Of a stretch of 64,000 nt of DNA, positions 41,393-49,494 are shown in pieces; the stretch's first letter is position 1, and the number at the start of each line of letters is the position of its first letter. The position numbers and the translations under genes are program-made. The stretch is taken from contig NZ_FOAZ01000028.1 in the NCBI RefSeq assembly GCF_900109465.1, positions 22,191-86,190 of the forward strand. Direction: 5' to 3'. The DNA is from Streptacidiphilus jiangxiensis (lineage in GTDB: Bacteria > Actinomycetota > Actinomycetes > Streptomycetales > Streptomycetaceae). Below the pieces are notes generated by a model, which saw only the letters and a program-made list of their open reading frames with translations, made no database searches and was not told the DNA's origin.

Positions 41393-41968
41393 ATGGTCGA
41401 ACACGCCACGCACGACGCCCGTGCCCGCGCCAGCCTGCACCTGCTGGTCCGCGACATCGAACGGGTACGCCGCCAGGTGGACGCGCTGCGCACGCTCACC
41501 GCCCAGCTGGGCAACGTCTACCGGCCGCGCCGCCCCACGACCGCCGCGGGCTTCGTCGTCTACGGGCGTGCCCCCGCACCGACCGTCCGCCTGGCGCAGG
41601 AGCTGCGCGACAGCGTGGAGGGCCTCGTCGCGGCGGCCGTGGAGTTCGACCGCTCGCTCGGTTTCTCCTGGGACGCGGTGGGCTCCGCGCTCGGGGTGAC
41701 GAAGCAGGCGGTGCATCGGCGCTACGGCGTCCGCCGCAACACGCCTGACGGCGCAGGGGCGGTCCTCCAGCCCGGGCCGCAGCGGGCTCCGCTGGACGAC
41801 GACGAGATCGTGGCCGAGACGCCCGGACTGCCGTCCGCGGCGGAGGTGCCGCTGCCCCAACAGCACGCGGGACCGCAGGTCCCGCCGCCGTCCTCCCCCC
41901 TGCGCGCCCCGATCCCCTCCGCCCGCCGCGCCGCGCTCCCTGCGCCTTCGCGCGGCTACCCGCGCTGA
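41393..41968 (+). CDS. Helix-turn-helix hypothetical protein, 191 aa
   Basis: The N-terminal half (about 1-118) is helical, with a candidate helix-turn-helix SWDAVGSALGVTKQAVHRRYG (about 91-111). The C-terminal ~70 residues are Pro-rich and low-complexity. No ligand domain is visible. It may be DNA-binding, in the style of small sigma-like HTH proteins found beside priA in Streptomyces (from memory). GAGAGG lies about 10 bases before the ATG. It is convergent with priA, with repeat copy 3 between them. Confidence 0.7.
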   Translation: MVEHATHDARARASLHLLVRDIERVRRQVDALRTLTAQLGNVYRPRRPTTAAGFVVYGRAPAPTVRLAQELRDSVEGLVAAAVEFDRSLGFSWDAVGSALGVTKQAVHRRYGVRRNTPDGAGAVLQPGPQRAPLDDDEIVAETPGLPSAAEVPLPQQHAGPQVPPPSSPLRAPIPSARRAALPAPSRGYPR

Positions 41969-42002
41969 GGGCCGGCTGCACGCCCCAAGGCCGGTTGCCC
42001 GG

Positions 42003-42110
42003 CCCAGGGGCGCGGGGAACTGCGCGAAAAGCCACCGCATAGGTAGAGCCCCGAACACGCAGGGCCATCCGCACAGGGGAGTTTCTCGCGCAGTTCCCCC
42101 CGCCCCTGGG
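42003..42110. repeat. Dispersed intergenic palindrome, copy 3
   Basis: Arms starting CCCAGGGGCGCGGGGAACTG on the left and their complement on the right (one mismatch) enclose a core. Read on the minus strand, it includes GTGCGGATGGCCCTGCG, the same as in copies 1 and 4. It lies between the convergent HTH gene and priA. Confidence 0.88.
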
Positions 42111-42137
42111 TAGCACAACCGGCCTCCGCCGGAAGAG

Positions 42138-44225
42138 TCAGCCGATGTCCGGGGGGTCGATGCGGACGCGGACGGGTTCGGCCTTGCCGCGGGCGAGCCT
42201 GGCTGCCTGCGCAGCCTTGAGCGCGGTGGCCAGCGCAGCGCCCCTGCCCGGTGAGACGCGGAGCAGGACCCGGTCGGCACGGTCCTCGCCGCGCGGCGTG
42301 GGCAGGGCCACGGGGCCGAGCAGGTCCGTGCCCTCGGGGAGGCGGGCCAGGTCCAGGAGGTCCTGGACCGCCGCCGGGGGGCCGCTCACCGCAGCCATGC
42401 GGGAGACGGGCGGGAAGCCCAGCTCCGCCCGCTCGGCCAGCTCCGTCGCGGCGTGCCCGGCGGGATCCCAGCGGACCAGCGCCTGCACCGGGCGCAGACT
42501 CGGTTCGGCGACGATCACCACCGTGCCGCCCTCTGCCGCACCGCGGACCAACGCGCCCGCGGCGAGCCAGCGGCGCAGCGCCTCCTCGCCCGCGCGCAGG
42601 TCCGGGCGGCCCAGCAGGACCCACGCGTCCAGCAGCAACGCGGCCGCGTAGCCGCCCTCGGCGACCGGCTCCGCACCCGGCGTGGCGACGACCAACGCGG
42701 GAGCGCCGGGGACGCTCGCCAACACGCCGTCACGTCCGGACGTCCGCACCGGGACCGACGGGAACGCGCGGCCCAGTTCGTCGGCCGTGCGTCGCGCCCC
42801 GAAGACCTGCGCGCGGAGCTTGAAGCTGCCGCACTCGCGGCAGTGCCAGTCGGCCTCCGGGCGACCGCACCAGGTGCAGACGAGCACCCCGGTGGCGTCC
42901 GGCGCCTCCAGCGGCCCGGCGCAGTGCGCGCACCGCGCCTGCTCACGGCAGCGGGCGCAGGCGAGGCGCGGGACGTAGCCGCGCCGGGGCACCTGCACCA
43001 GCACCGGCCCGTGGGCCAGGGCGTCGCGGGCGACGCGCCAGGCGAGCGAGGGCAGGCGGGCGGCGAACGCGGCCCCGTCGCCGGCCTGGTCGTGGTCACC
43101 GACCGTCCGCACCAGCGGGGCGGCGCGGCGCAGCTCCTCCCGTGGCCCGGCCAGCGGCCGGGCCCAGCCGGTGCGCAGCAGCTGTGCAGCCTCGACGGTG
43201 ACGGCGAAGCCGCCGACCAGCGCGGCGGCGCCGGCGTCCACGGCCCGCAGCAGCAGCACGTCGCGGGCGTGCGGCTGGGGGGCGTGCGGCTCGCTGTGCG
43301 AGGAGTCGCCGTCGTCCCAGATCGCGACGAAGCCGAGGTCGGCGACGGGCGCGAACATCGCCGCGCGGGTGCCGACGACGGCCCGCACCGCACCGCGGCT
43401 GACGGCGAGCCAGCGCCGGTAGCGCTCCTCCGCGCCGAGCTCGGCGGTGAGCGCGACGTGCCGGTCGGGGCCGAGCAGCGCCTGCAGCGCCGCGTCGACA
43501 CGGGCGACGGCGCGGCCGTCCGGCAGGACGACGAGCGCGCCCCGGCCGGAGGCGAGCGCGGCGGCGACGGTCCGGGCGAGCTCGTCGGGCCAGCCGGGCC
43601 CGGGCAGCGCGGACCAGACGGCACGCGGCGCCTCGCCGGCGGCCAGCGCCTCCAGGAACGAGGGCCCGTCGACGTACCGGGCCCACCCGCCCGGCTGCGG
43701 CGCGGGCACGGGCTCGGCGGGCGCGTCCGGGACCGGCTCGGCCTCGGGCTTGTTGTGCTTGGGCGGCACGGCGAGCTGCAGCACGTCGGCGAGGGTGCCG
43801 GCGTAGCGGTCGGCGACGGCGCGGCAGAGCCGCAGCAGTTCGGGGGTCAGCACCCGCTCCGGCGAGAGCACCTGCGCGAGCGGCGCGAGCGGCCCCGCGA
43901 AGTCGCTGGCCGCGAGCCGTTCGACGATGTACCCGTCGACGAGCCGACCGCCCTCGCGCCGCCCCTGGCCCTTGACGACGCGCCCCCCGAAGCGCACGCG
44001 GACGCGCACGCCCGGCTGCGCGGCGTCCGCGAGGCGCGCCGGGACGGCATAGTCGAAGTACTGGTCGAGATGGGACAGGCCCTTGTCCACGACCACCCGC
44101 GCCACGGGCAGTGCGTCCGCCACGGGCTTCGGCTTCGGGCGTGCCTTGGCACGCCGCAGCTCGGTCCGGATGAGCTCCAGCTGTTCGCTCACCGGGGATG
44201 TTTCGGGGGTTTCGGGTTCTGCCAT
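42138..44225 (-). CDS. priA: PriA, helicase-inactive actinobacterial form
   Basis: The 695-aa replication-restart protein keeps the DNA-binding N-terminus (VVDKGLSHLDQYFDYAVP) and the zinc-binding cysteines (CARCREQARCAHC, CTWCGRPEADWHCRECG). Walker A is absent (LPGPGWPDELART at the expected place), and the DEEH box is replaced by IWDDGDSSHSEPHAP. Loss of the ATPase motifs is typical of actinobacterial PriA, so a structural role in primosome assembly is expected. It heads the minus-strand block with def, fmt, rsmB and rpe. Confidence 0.93.
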   Translation of the reverse strand: MAEPETPETSPVSEQLELIRTELRRAKARPKPKPVADALPVARVVVDKGLSHLDQYFDYAVPARLADAAQPGVRVRVRFGGRVVKGQGRREGGRLVDGYIVERLAASDFAGPLAPLAQVLSPERVLTPELLRLCRAVADRYAGTLADVLQLAVPPKHNKPEAEPVPDAPAEPVPAPQPGGWARYVDGPSFLEALAAGEAPRAVWSALPGPGWPDELARTVAAALASGRGALVVLPDGRAVARVDAALQALLGPDRHVALTAELGAEERYRRWLAVSRGAVRAVVGTRAAMFAPVADLGFVAIWDDGDSSHSEPHAPQPHARDVLLLRAVDAGAAALVGGFAVTVEAAQLLRTGWARPLAGPREELRRAAPLVRTVGDHDQAGDGAAFAARLPSLAWRVARDALAHGPVLVQVPRRGYVPRLACARCREQARCAHCAGPLEAPDATGVLVCTWCGRPEADWHCRECGSFKLRAQVFGARRTADELGRAFPSVPVRTSGRDGVLASVPGAPALVVATPGAEPVAEGGYAAALLLDAWVLLGRPDLRAGEEALRRWLAAGALVRGAAEGGTVVIVAEPSLRPVQALVRWDPAGHAATELAERAELGFPPVSRMAAVSGPPAAVQDLLDLARLPEGTDLLGPVALPTPRGEDRADRVLLRVSPGRGAALATALKAAQAARLARGKAEPVRVRIDPPDIG

Positions 44226-44295
44226 CGCTCCCCCAGTCCTACCAGATCAGACCGACAGGCCCGCCCGTTGCACCCCGCTCGGGCGACGCAGCCGC

Positions 44296-44566
44296 CAGGG
44301 GCGCGAGGCTCCACCGATATGCGGCTCTGCCGCCTGGGCGCGAGAAACCAGCGACGTGCGGATGGCCCTGCGCGCCCCGGACCATCTGCTCATCAGATGG
44401 GGGCACCTCCCGGCCGAGCCTGGGGGATGCTCGCGCCGCAGGGGGCACCTCCCGGCCGAGCCTGGGGGATGCTCGCGCCGCAGGGGGCATCTCCCGGCCG
44501 AAGGCTGGGGACTGTCGCGCCCACGCGGCGAAGCCGCACATCCGCAGAGCCCCGCGCCCTTGGGAA
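44296..44566. repeat. Mosaic of intergenic repeats, copy 4
   Basis: Fills most of the 356-bp gap between priA and the next gene. It begins CCAGGGGCGCGAGGCTC, contains the GCGGATGGCCCTGCGCGC and GGACCATCTGCTCATCAG core of copy 1, and then the 42-bp tandem repeats. It ends with a short inverted segment (GCGGCTCTGCC... and its counterpart near 44540-44555). No coding potential is evident. Confidence 0.8.
44399..44521 (+). repeat. 42-bp tandem repeat, two exact copies plus a degenerate third
   Basis: Units 44399-44440 and 44441-44482 are identical and begin GGGGGCACCTCCCGGCC. A third, from 44483, matches for its first ~22 bases and then diverges. Unit exactness implies recent duplication. Confidence 0.9.
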
Positions 44567-44581
44567 GTGCAACGACCTCGC

Positions 44582-45247
44582 TCAGGAAAGGCTCTGCACC
44601 GCAGCTGCCGCAGGAACCTCGCCGCTGGTGAGTTCCAGGACCTGTCCCACGCCCGCGCCGGAGGCGAGCAGCTCAGCCAGGACCAGCGCCACGTCCGCGC
44701 GCGGCACGCCGCCCCGGGCGAGAGGCGGGGCGGCCAGCGTCACGCGGCCCGTCGAAGGGGTGTCGAGCAGGCGGCCAGGACGCAGGATCGTCCAGTCCAA
44801 CGCGGCGCGGCCGCGCAGGTCGTCCTCGGCCTGGGTCTTCGCGTCGATGTAGGCCGCCCAGACGGCGTCCGTGCCAGGCGCCGGGGGCGAGCCCGCGCCC
44901 ATCGTGGAGATCTGCAGGAAGCGGCGGACCCCGGCCGCCTCCGCCGCCGCGGCCAGGGTGACGGAGCCGTCGCGGTCGACGGTGTACTTGCGTTCCGCGC
45001 TGCTGCCCGGGCCGGCGCCCGCCGCGAAGAGTGCGGCGTCCGCGGACTCGCCGCGCAGCACGTCGGCGACCCGGGCGACGGAGGAGTGCTCGAGGTCGAG
45101 GACGACGGGCTCGGCGCCCGCCGCGCGCAGGTCGTCGGCCTGCGCGGGGTCCCGGATCAGGCCGATGGCCAGGTCGCCGCGGCGGGCGAGTTCGCGGGCG
45201 AGCAGGAGGGCGATCTGACCGTGGCCGCCGGCGATGACGATGCGCAT
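44582..45247 (-). CDS. NmrA/YhfK-like atypical SDR
   Basis: The 221-aa single-domain NAD(P)-binding protein has IVIAGGHGQIALLLAREL (residues 3-20), VVLDLEHSSVARV and LQISTMGAG. A YIDAKTQAEDDLRG segment stands in for the YxxxK active site. Related YhfK-type proteins may be redox sensors or reductases; the substrate is unknown. It is divergent from the kinase gene with a 177-bp gap. Confidence 0.85.
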   Translation of the reverse strand: MRIVIAGGHGQIALLLARELARRGDLAIGLIRDPAQADDLRAAGAEPVVLDLEHSSVARVADVLRGESADAALFAAGAGPGSSAERKYTVDRDGSVTLAAAAEAAGVRRFLQISTMGAGSPPAPGTDAVWAAYIDAKTQAEDDLRGRAALDWTILRPGRLLDTPSTGRVTLAAPPLARGGVPRADVALVLAELLASGAGVGQVLELTSGEVPAAAAVQSLS

Positions 45248-45424
45248 GTCCGCACGCTAACAGTCGCACCCGTACCGACCGTGGGACGACGCGGCGGCCG
45301 GGCGAAACCGCCGACCGGGATCGACCTGTGGGATCGGGTGCCGTCGGACGCGCGGCGGTGGCACAATCCTCGCCGTCGAACCGGCCGTGGGCCGGCGGAA
45401 CGATTCGCTTGACGGGGGAGACGC

Positions 45425-47764
45425 ATGCAGGAACTGGAACCGGACGATCCGTCAACGGTGGGGCCGTACCGGCTCGTCGCGAGGCTGGGCGCCGGAGGTA
45501 TGGGGCTGGTCTACCTGGCCCGCAGCGCGGGCGGGCGGACGGTCGCGGTCAAGGTCGTCCGCGCCGAGCTGGCCGGTGATCCCGACTTCCGGGCGCGCTT
45601 CCGGCGCGAGGTCGCGGCGGCGCAGTCGGTCGACGGCGCGTACACGGCACCGGTCGTCGACGCCGACCGGGACTCCGCGGCGCCCTGGCTGGCCACCGCC
45701 TACGTGCTGGGGCCGACACTGGCGGAGGCCGTCGCCGGGTACGGGCCGATGCCCGAGGGAACGGTGCGGGCGCTGGGCGCGGTGCTGGCGGAGGCGCTGC
45801 AGGCGATCCACGCCGCCGGGCTGGTCCACCGCGACCTGAAGCCGTCCAACGTGCTGCTGACCGCGGACGGGCCGCGAGTGATCGACTTCGGGATCGCCCG
45901 GGCGCTGGACGGCTCGGGCATGACCTCGACCGGCGTGGTGGTGGGTTCGCCGGGCTTCATGTCACCCGAGCAGGCCGCGGGCCGCAGGGTCGGTCCGGCG
46001 GGCGACGTGTTCGCGCTCGGCTCGGTCCTGGGCTTCGCCGCGAGCGGGCGCGGGCCGTTCAGCGAGGCCGCCTCGGCGGCGGAACTGCTCTACCGGGTGA
46101 TCCACGAGGAGCCGGACCTGTCCGGCGTGCCGGAGCCGCTGCGGGAGACCGTCGCCGCGTGCCTGGCCAAGGACCCGGCCGCGCGGCCGACGCCCGCCCA
46201 GGTGCTGGACCTGCTCGCGCCCGACGGGGCCGCCGGGTTGCTGCGCGGCGCTTGGCTCCCGGCGGAGGTGTCGGCCGAGATCGCCCGGCATGCCGCCCGC
46301 GTCATGGAGCTGGAGACACCCGCCCCGCGCTCCGCCTCCGCCGGGTCCGCCGGGACGGCCGAGTCCGCCGCCTCCGCCGGGTCCGCCGGGACGGCGACGG
46401 CCGCTGACCCTGCCGATGCCGCGGGCGGCGCCGCCACGGTCGCCATCGGGCCCGGCGCGCCGGGCACCGTCGGCGGGACCGGAACCGGGACCGGGGCGGG
46501 AGCGGCTGCGGCCACGACCCCGCCGCAGCCCGCCTCGCCCTCGCGGCGCACGCTGCTGCTCGGCGGCCTCTCCGCCCTCGGCGTGGCCGCCGTCGGCGGA
46601 ACCGTGTACGCCTTGACCCGGAACGACGCAGGCACACCCGGTCCGGCCGCGTCGCCGTCCGCCGGCCCTTCGCACACCGCCGCGCCGAGCGTGCCGGCCC
46701 GACCGGCGGGCGTGGCGCCGACCCCGCTGTGGACGTACCAGGCGAGCCGTCAGTTCGGCAGCCGGCCACTCTTCGTGGGCGGCAGGCTGCTGGTGGCGGA
46801 CACGAACCTGACGGCGCTGGACCCGCACTCGGGCAAGGCGGCGTGGACGGGTCCGGCCATCGGGCCCGGCGTCGTGCAGCGTCCGATGTTCCTGGGCGGC
46901 GGGCTGCTGGTGATGATCGACGACAACCAGGACCTCGCCGCCGTCGACCCGGCGACGGGGGCACAGCGCTGGTCGCTGCCCACACCACCCCAGTTCGGCT
47001 TCACCGCGCTGCTGGGCGCGAACGACCGCGGTGTCTTCGTCGGTGGCACGCAGTACCCGCTGGACGCGAGCGGACACCCCGTCATCGGCGGGAGCACCGA
47101 CCAGTCGGTGGTCGTCGGACTGGACACGCAGTCACGGAAGGTCCGTTGGGTCCAGCAGCGGCGCAGCACCCTGGGCTACGACGTCATGGGGTTCTCCACG
47201 CCGAAGTACGTGATCTACACGAACGACACCAACAACGTCGTGGTGCGTGACCAGGCCACGGGCACGCAGGTCTGGTCCCAGGACTACGGGGACCCGAAGT
47301 GGACCACCTCCGAACTGCCGCTGCTCGGTGGCGACACACTGTTCCTGCCCGGCCCGCGACTGCTGGGCTTCGGCCTGGACAAGGGCGACCAGCGCCTGCG
47401 GCTGCAGGCGCCGACCAACCGGTTCTTCGAGTCGCTCGCCTACGCGGACGGCGTCGTGTACACGACCCTCGGCGACGACACGGCCCTGGCGATCGACGCC
47501 CGGTCCGGAACCAAGCTGTGGAGCACCCCGGTCGTCGCCGACGGCCTGCCCACTGCCATGCTGGTGGTCGGTGAAACCGTCTTCTGCCCTGTGCTGGCCG
47601 ACAGCGGCAACGACGCCAACGCGCTGACCGCGCTGGACCGGGCCACGGGCAAGCCACTGTGGACGTTCCAGGACGGCGGCTCGGACGAGTGGTGGTTGGA
47701 GACCGACGGCACCGTGCTCTACGCCGCACACGGCGAGCGCGTCTACGCCCTGCCGGCCCGCTGA
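45425..47764 (+). CDS. Ser/Thr protein kinase with PQQ-type beta-propeller
   Basis: The 779-aa Hanks-type kinase has GAGGMGLVY (22-30), catalytic Lys43, HRDLKPSN (135-142), DFG (154-156) and GSPGFMSPEQ. A Ser/Ala/Gly-rich linker with repeated (SAGSAGTA) precedes a membrane segment (RRTLLLGGLSALGVAAVGG, about 374-393). The C-terminal ~350 residues are a PQQ/YWTD-like beta-propeller, probably extracytoplasmic, that would sense a ligand or the envelope. GGGGGAG lies 5-6 bases before the ATG, and a CACAAT -10-like box is at 45362. No substrate protein is linked. Confidence 0.92.
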   Translation: MQELEPDDPSTVGPYRLVARLGAGGMGLVYLARSAGGRTVAVKVVRAELAGDPDFRARFRREVAAAQSVDGAYTAPVVDADRDSAAPWLATAYVLGPTLAEAVAGYGPMPEGTVRALGAVLAEALQAIHAAGLVHRDLKPSNVLLTADGPRVIDFGIARALDGSGMTSTGVVVGSPGFMSPEQAAGRRVGPAGDVFALGSVLGFAASGRGPFSEAASAAELLYRVIHEEPDLSGVPEPLRETVAACLAKDPAARPTPAQVLDLLAPDGAAGLLRGAWLPAEVSAEIARHAARVMELETPAPRSASAGSAGTAESAASAGSAGTATAADPADAAGGAATVAIGPGAPGTVGGTGTGTGAGAAAATTPPQPASPSRRTLLLGGLSALGVAAVGGTVYALTRNDAGTPGPAASPSAGPSHTAAPSVPARPAGVAPTPLWTYQASRQFGSRPLFVGGRLLVADTNLTALDPHSGKAAWTGPAIGPGVVQRPMFLGGGLLVMIDDNQDLAAVDPATGAQRWSLPTPPQFGFTALLGANDRGVFVGGTQYPLDASGHPVIGGSTDQSVVVGLDTQSRKVRWVQQRRSTLGYDVMGFSTPKYVIYTNDTNNVVVRDQATGTQVWSQDYGDPKWTTSELPLLGGDTLFLPGPRLLGFGLDKGDQRLRLQAPTNRFFESLAYADGVVYTTLGDDTALAIDARSGTKLWSTPVVADGLPTAMLVVGETVFCPVLADSGNDANALTALDRATGKPLWTFQDGGSDEWWLETDGTVLYAAHGERVYALPAR

Positions 47765-47778
47765 GCTGTGGAATCCTT

Positions 47779-47820
47779 GCCCGTGTGATAAATGAACAGT
47801 GGTTCATTTATCACACGGGC
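47779..47820. promoter_or_regulatory. 42-bp perfect palindrome, TetR operator
   Basis: A 19-bp arm (GCCCGTGTGATAAATGAAC, 47779-47797) is exactly complementary to 47802-47820 around AGTG. The AT-rich core (GATAAATGAAC...GTTCATTTATC) is typical of TetR operators. It ends 15 bp before the GTG of the TetR gene and starts 14 bp after the kinase stop. Confidence 0.8.
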
Positions 47821-47835
47821 GGAAGCGAGTGGACG

Positions 47836-48495
47836 GTGGCCGGACGACCACGCAGCATGGACGACGCGGCGATCCTGGACGCCGCCGCGCGGGTGATGGG
47901 ACGGACCGGCCCCGCCCGGTTCACCCTGGCCGTGCTCGCCGCCGAGGTCGGACTGGTCCCGGCCACGCTGGTGCAGCGGTTCGGCTCGAAGCGGGGGCTG
48001 CTGCTCGCGCTCTCCGCGCGCACCGTCGGGCAGGCCGACACCGCCGCCGACCAGGCCCGGGAGCGGCACGCCTCGCCGCTGGCCGCACTCGGCGCGCTGG
48101 TCGCGGACGTGTGGGCGGCCGGGACGACGCCCGAGGAGTACGCCAACCATCTGGCCTTCCTCTGCGCGGACCTCACCGACGACGAGGCCCGCGCCCGCGC
48201 GCTCGCCGCGCACCGGGCCCAGGACCGGGCCACGGCGGCACTGCTCGCCGAGGCGGTCACGACGGGCGAGCTGCGCGGGGACACGGACGTGACGGCGTTG
48301 ACGGCGACCGTCCAGTCGGCGGTGACGGGCGCGGGCCTGCTCTGGTCGCTGGACCACCGCGCGACGCTGACGGTTCGCCGCCGCGAGGCGCTGGACGCCG
48401 TCCTCGCTCCCTACCGCACCGCGTCGGACCGGGGCGCGTCGGACCGGCCCGCGTCCGACCGGGGCACGTCCGACCGGGGCGTCAGGGAGCGGTGA
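47836..48495 (+). CDS. TetR-family regulator
   Basis: The 219-aa protein begins VAGRPRSMDDAAILDAA. The helix-turn-helix is FTLAVLAAEVGLVPATLVQRFGSKRGLLLAL. The GTG at 47836 gives the family-typical MAGRPR start; the in-frame GTG at 47785 lies inside the palindrome. The last ~25 residues are a (x-ASDRG) tandem repeat from a 15-bp DNA repeat and probably disordered. The 3' end overlaps the convergent GNAT gene by 14 bp. Autoregulation is likely; no divergent partner is present. Confidence 0.88.
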   Translation: MAGRPRSMDDAAILDAAARVMGRTGPARFTLAVLAAEVGLVPATLVQRFGSKRGLLLALSARTVGQADTAADQARERHASPLAALGALVADVWAAGTTPEEYANHLAFLCADLTDDEARARALAAHRAQDRATAALLAEAVTTGELRGDTDVTALTATVQSAVTGAGLLWSLDHRATLTVRRREALDAVLAPYRTASDRGASDRPASDRGTSDRGVRER

Positions 48496-49342
48496 ACTCC
48501 AGCACGGTGTGGTCACCGAGGGGCCGGTAGCCGATCCGCTGGTAGAGGGCGTTGCTGGTCGGGTTCGCCAGGTCCGTGAAGAGCAGCACCTGCTCGGCGC
48601 CGGACTGCTGCAGCTCGCGACTGGCCTGCGTCACGACCGCGCCCGCGTAGCCGCGCCCGCGCAGGTCCGCGGGCGTCCAGACGGGCGCGATCCGCACCTG
48701 CCCGGCGACCCGCGGGGACCAGCCGACCATGGAGACCGGACGTCCCGCCGTGTCCGTCCACAGCAGTACGCGGCCGTCCGCGACACGGCCGGCGACGTGG
48801 TGGTCCTGCGGTCCGCCCTCACCGATGAACACGGCGAAGTCGGCGAACCAGCCTTCCAGCAACGGCACGTCCGCGGCGGTCGCGAGGCGGGCGGCTCCCT
48901 CGGGCACCGGCCCGGGGGCGGTGACCTCGCCGAGCCGGAACAGCCGCTCGGCGCGAAAGACCTGCCAGGGACGGCCGCTCGCCTCGGCGAACGCCCGCAC
49001 GGTCGCGTCCTCCCCGATCACGGTGGGGACCTCCCCCAGCACCAAGGCAAGCGCGCGGGCGGACGGCTCGCCCATCACCCCGAGCAGCGCCCCCCGCGGC
49101 GGCGTCTGCGCGAACGTGGCCACGACCGCGCCGTCCCGGTCGCACTGCCAGCCGAACCGCGCGGGGTGCTCCGCGTCGAAGGCGAACGGTCCACGCCGAC
49201 GCACGGTCTCACTGACCGTCAGCACGAGGGTGTTGGCGGCCGGATCGGCGGCGAGGTACGGGTCGGCGGCGGCGCGGAACTCCTCCACGTCCTCCGTCAA
49301 CCGCCAGTCGGCGAGTTCGGCAGGTCGGTCGTGCTCGGCCAT
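48482..49342 (-). CDS. GNAT N-acetyltransferase, two-domain type
   Basis: The 286-aa protein has an N-terminal degenerate half (about 1-135) and a C-terminal canonical GNAT (about 145-284). The latter has VRIAPVWTPADLRGRGYAGAVVTQASRELQ (acetyl-CoA site) and LFTDLANPTSNALYQRIGYRPLGD. Acceptor unknown. The start is the conserved ATG near the end of the ORF. It is divergent from the secreted-protein gene at 49495. Confidence 0.87.
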   Translation of the reverse strand: MAEHDRPAELADWRLTEDVEEFRAAADPYLAADPAANTLVLTVSETVRRRGPFAFDAEHPARFGWQCDRDGAVVATFAQTPPRGALLGVMGEPSARALALVLGEVPTVIGEDATVRAFAEASGRPWQVFRAERLFRLGEVTAPGPVPEGAARLATAADVPLLEGWFADFAVFIGEGGPQDHHVAGRVADGRVLLWTDTAGRPVSMVGWSPRVAGQVRIAPVWTPADLRGRGYAGAVVTQASRELQQSGAEQVLLFTDLANPTSNALYQRIGYRPLGDHTVLEFTAP

Positions 49343-49494
49343 CGCGGTCCGGCCCCTTCGTCGCTCGGTTCGGACGTGTGCAGCCTATCCGGGCGAGGCG
49401 TGCAACCTTTCCCGGACCGAGCGCGGTGAGGAGGGTGAGGGTACCCGACCGGGCTCCCTCGTCAGCGAGTTGTTCCCGACCACTGAGGAGTCCT

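Noticed and set aside
44399..44521. CRISPR-like direct repeats
   Set aside because: Units are contiguous without unique spacers, only two are exact, and there are no cas genes; it is a tandem minisatellite.
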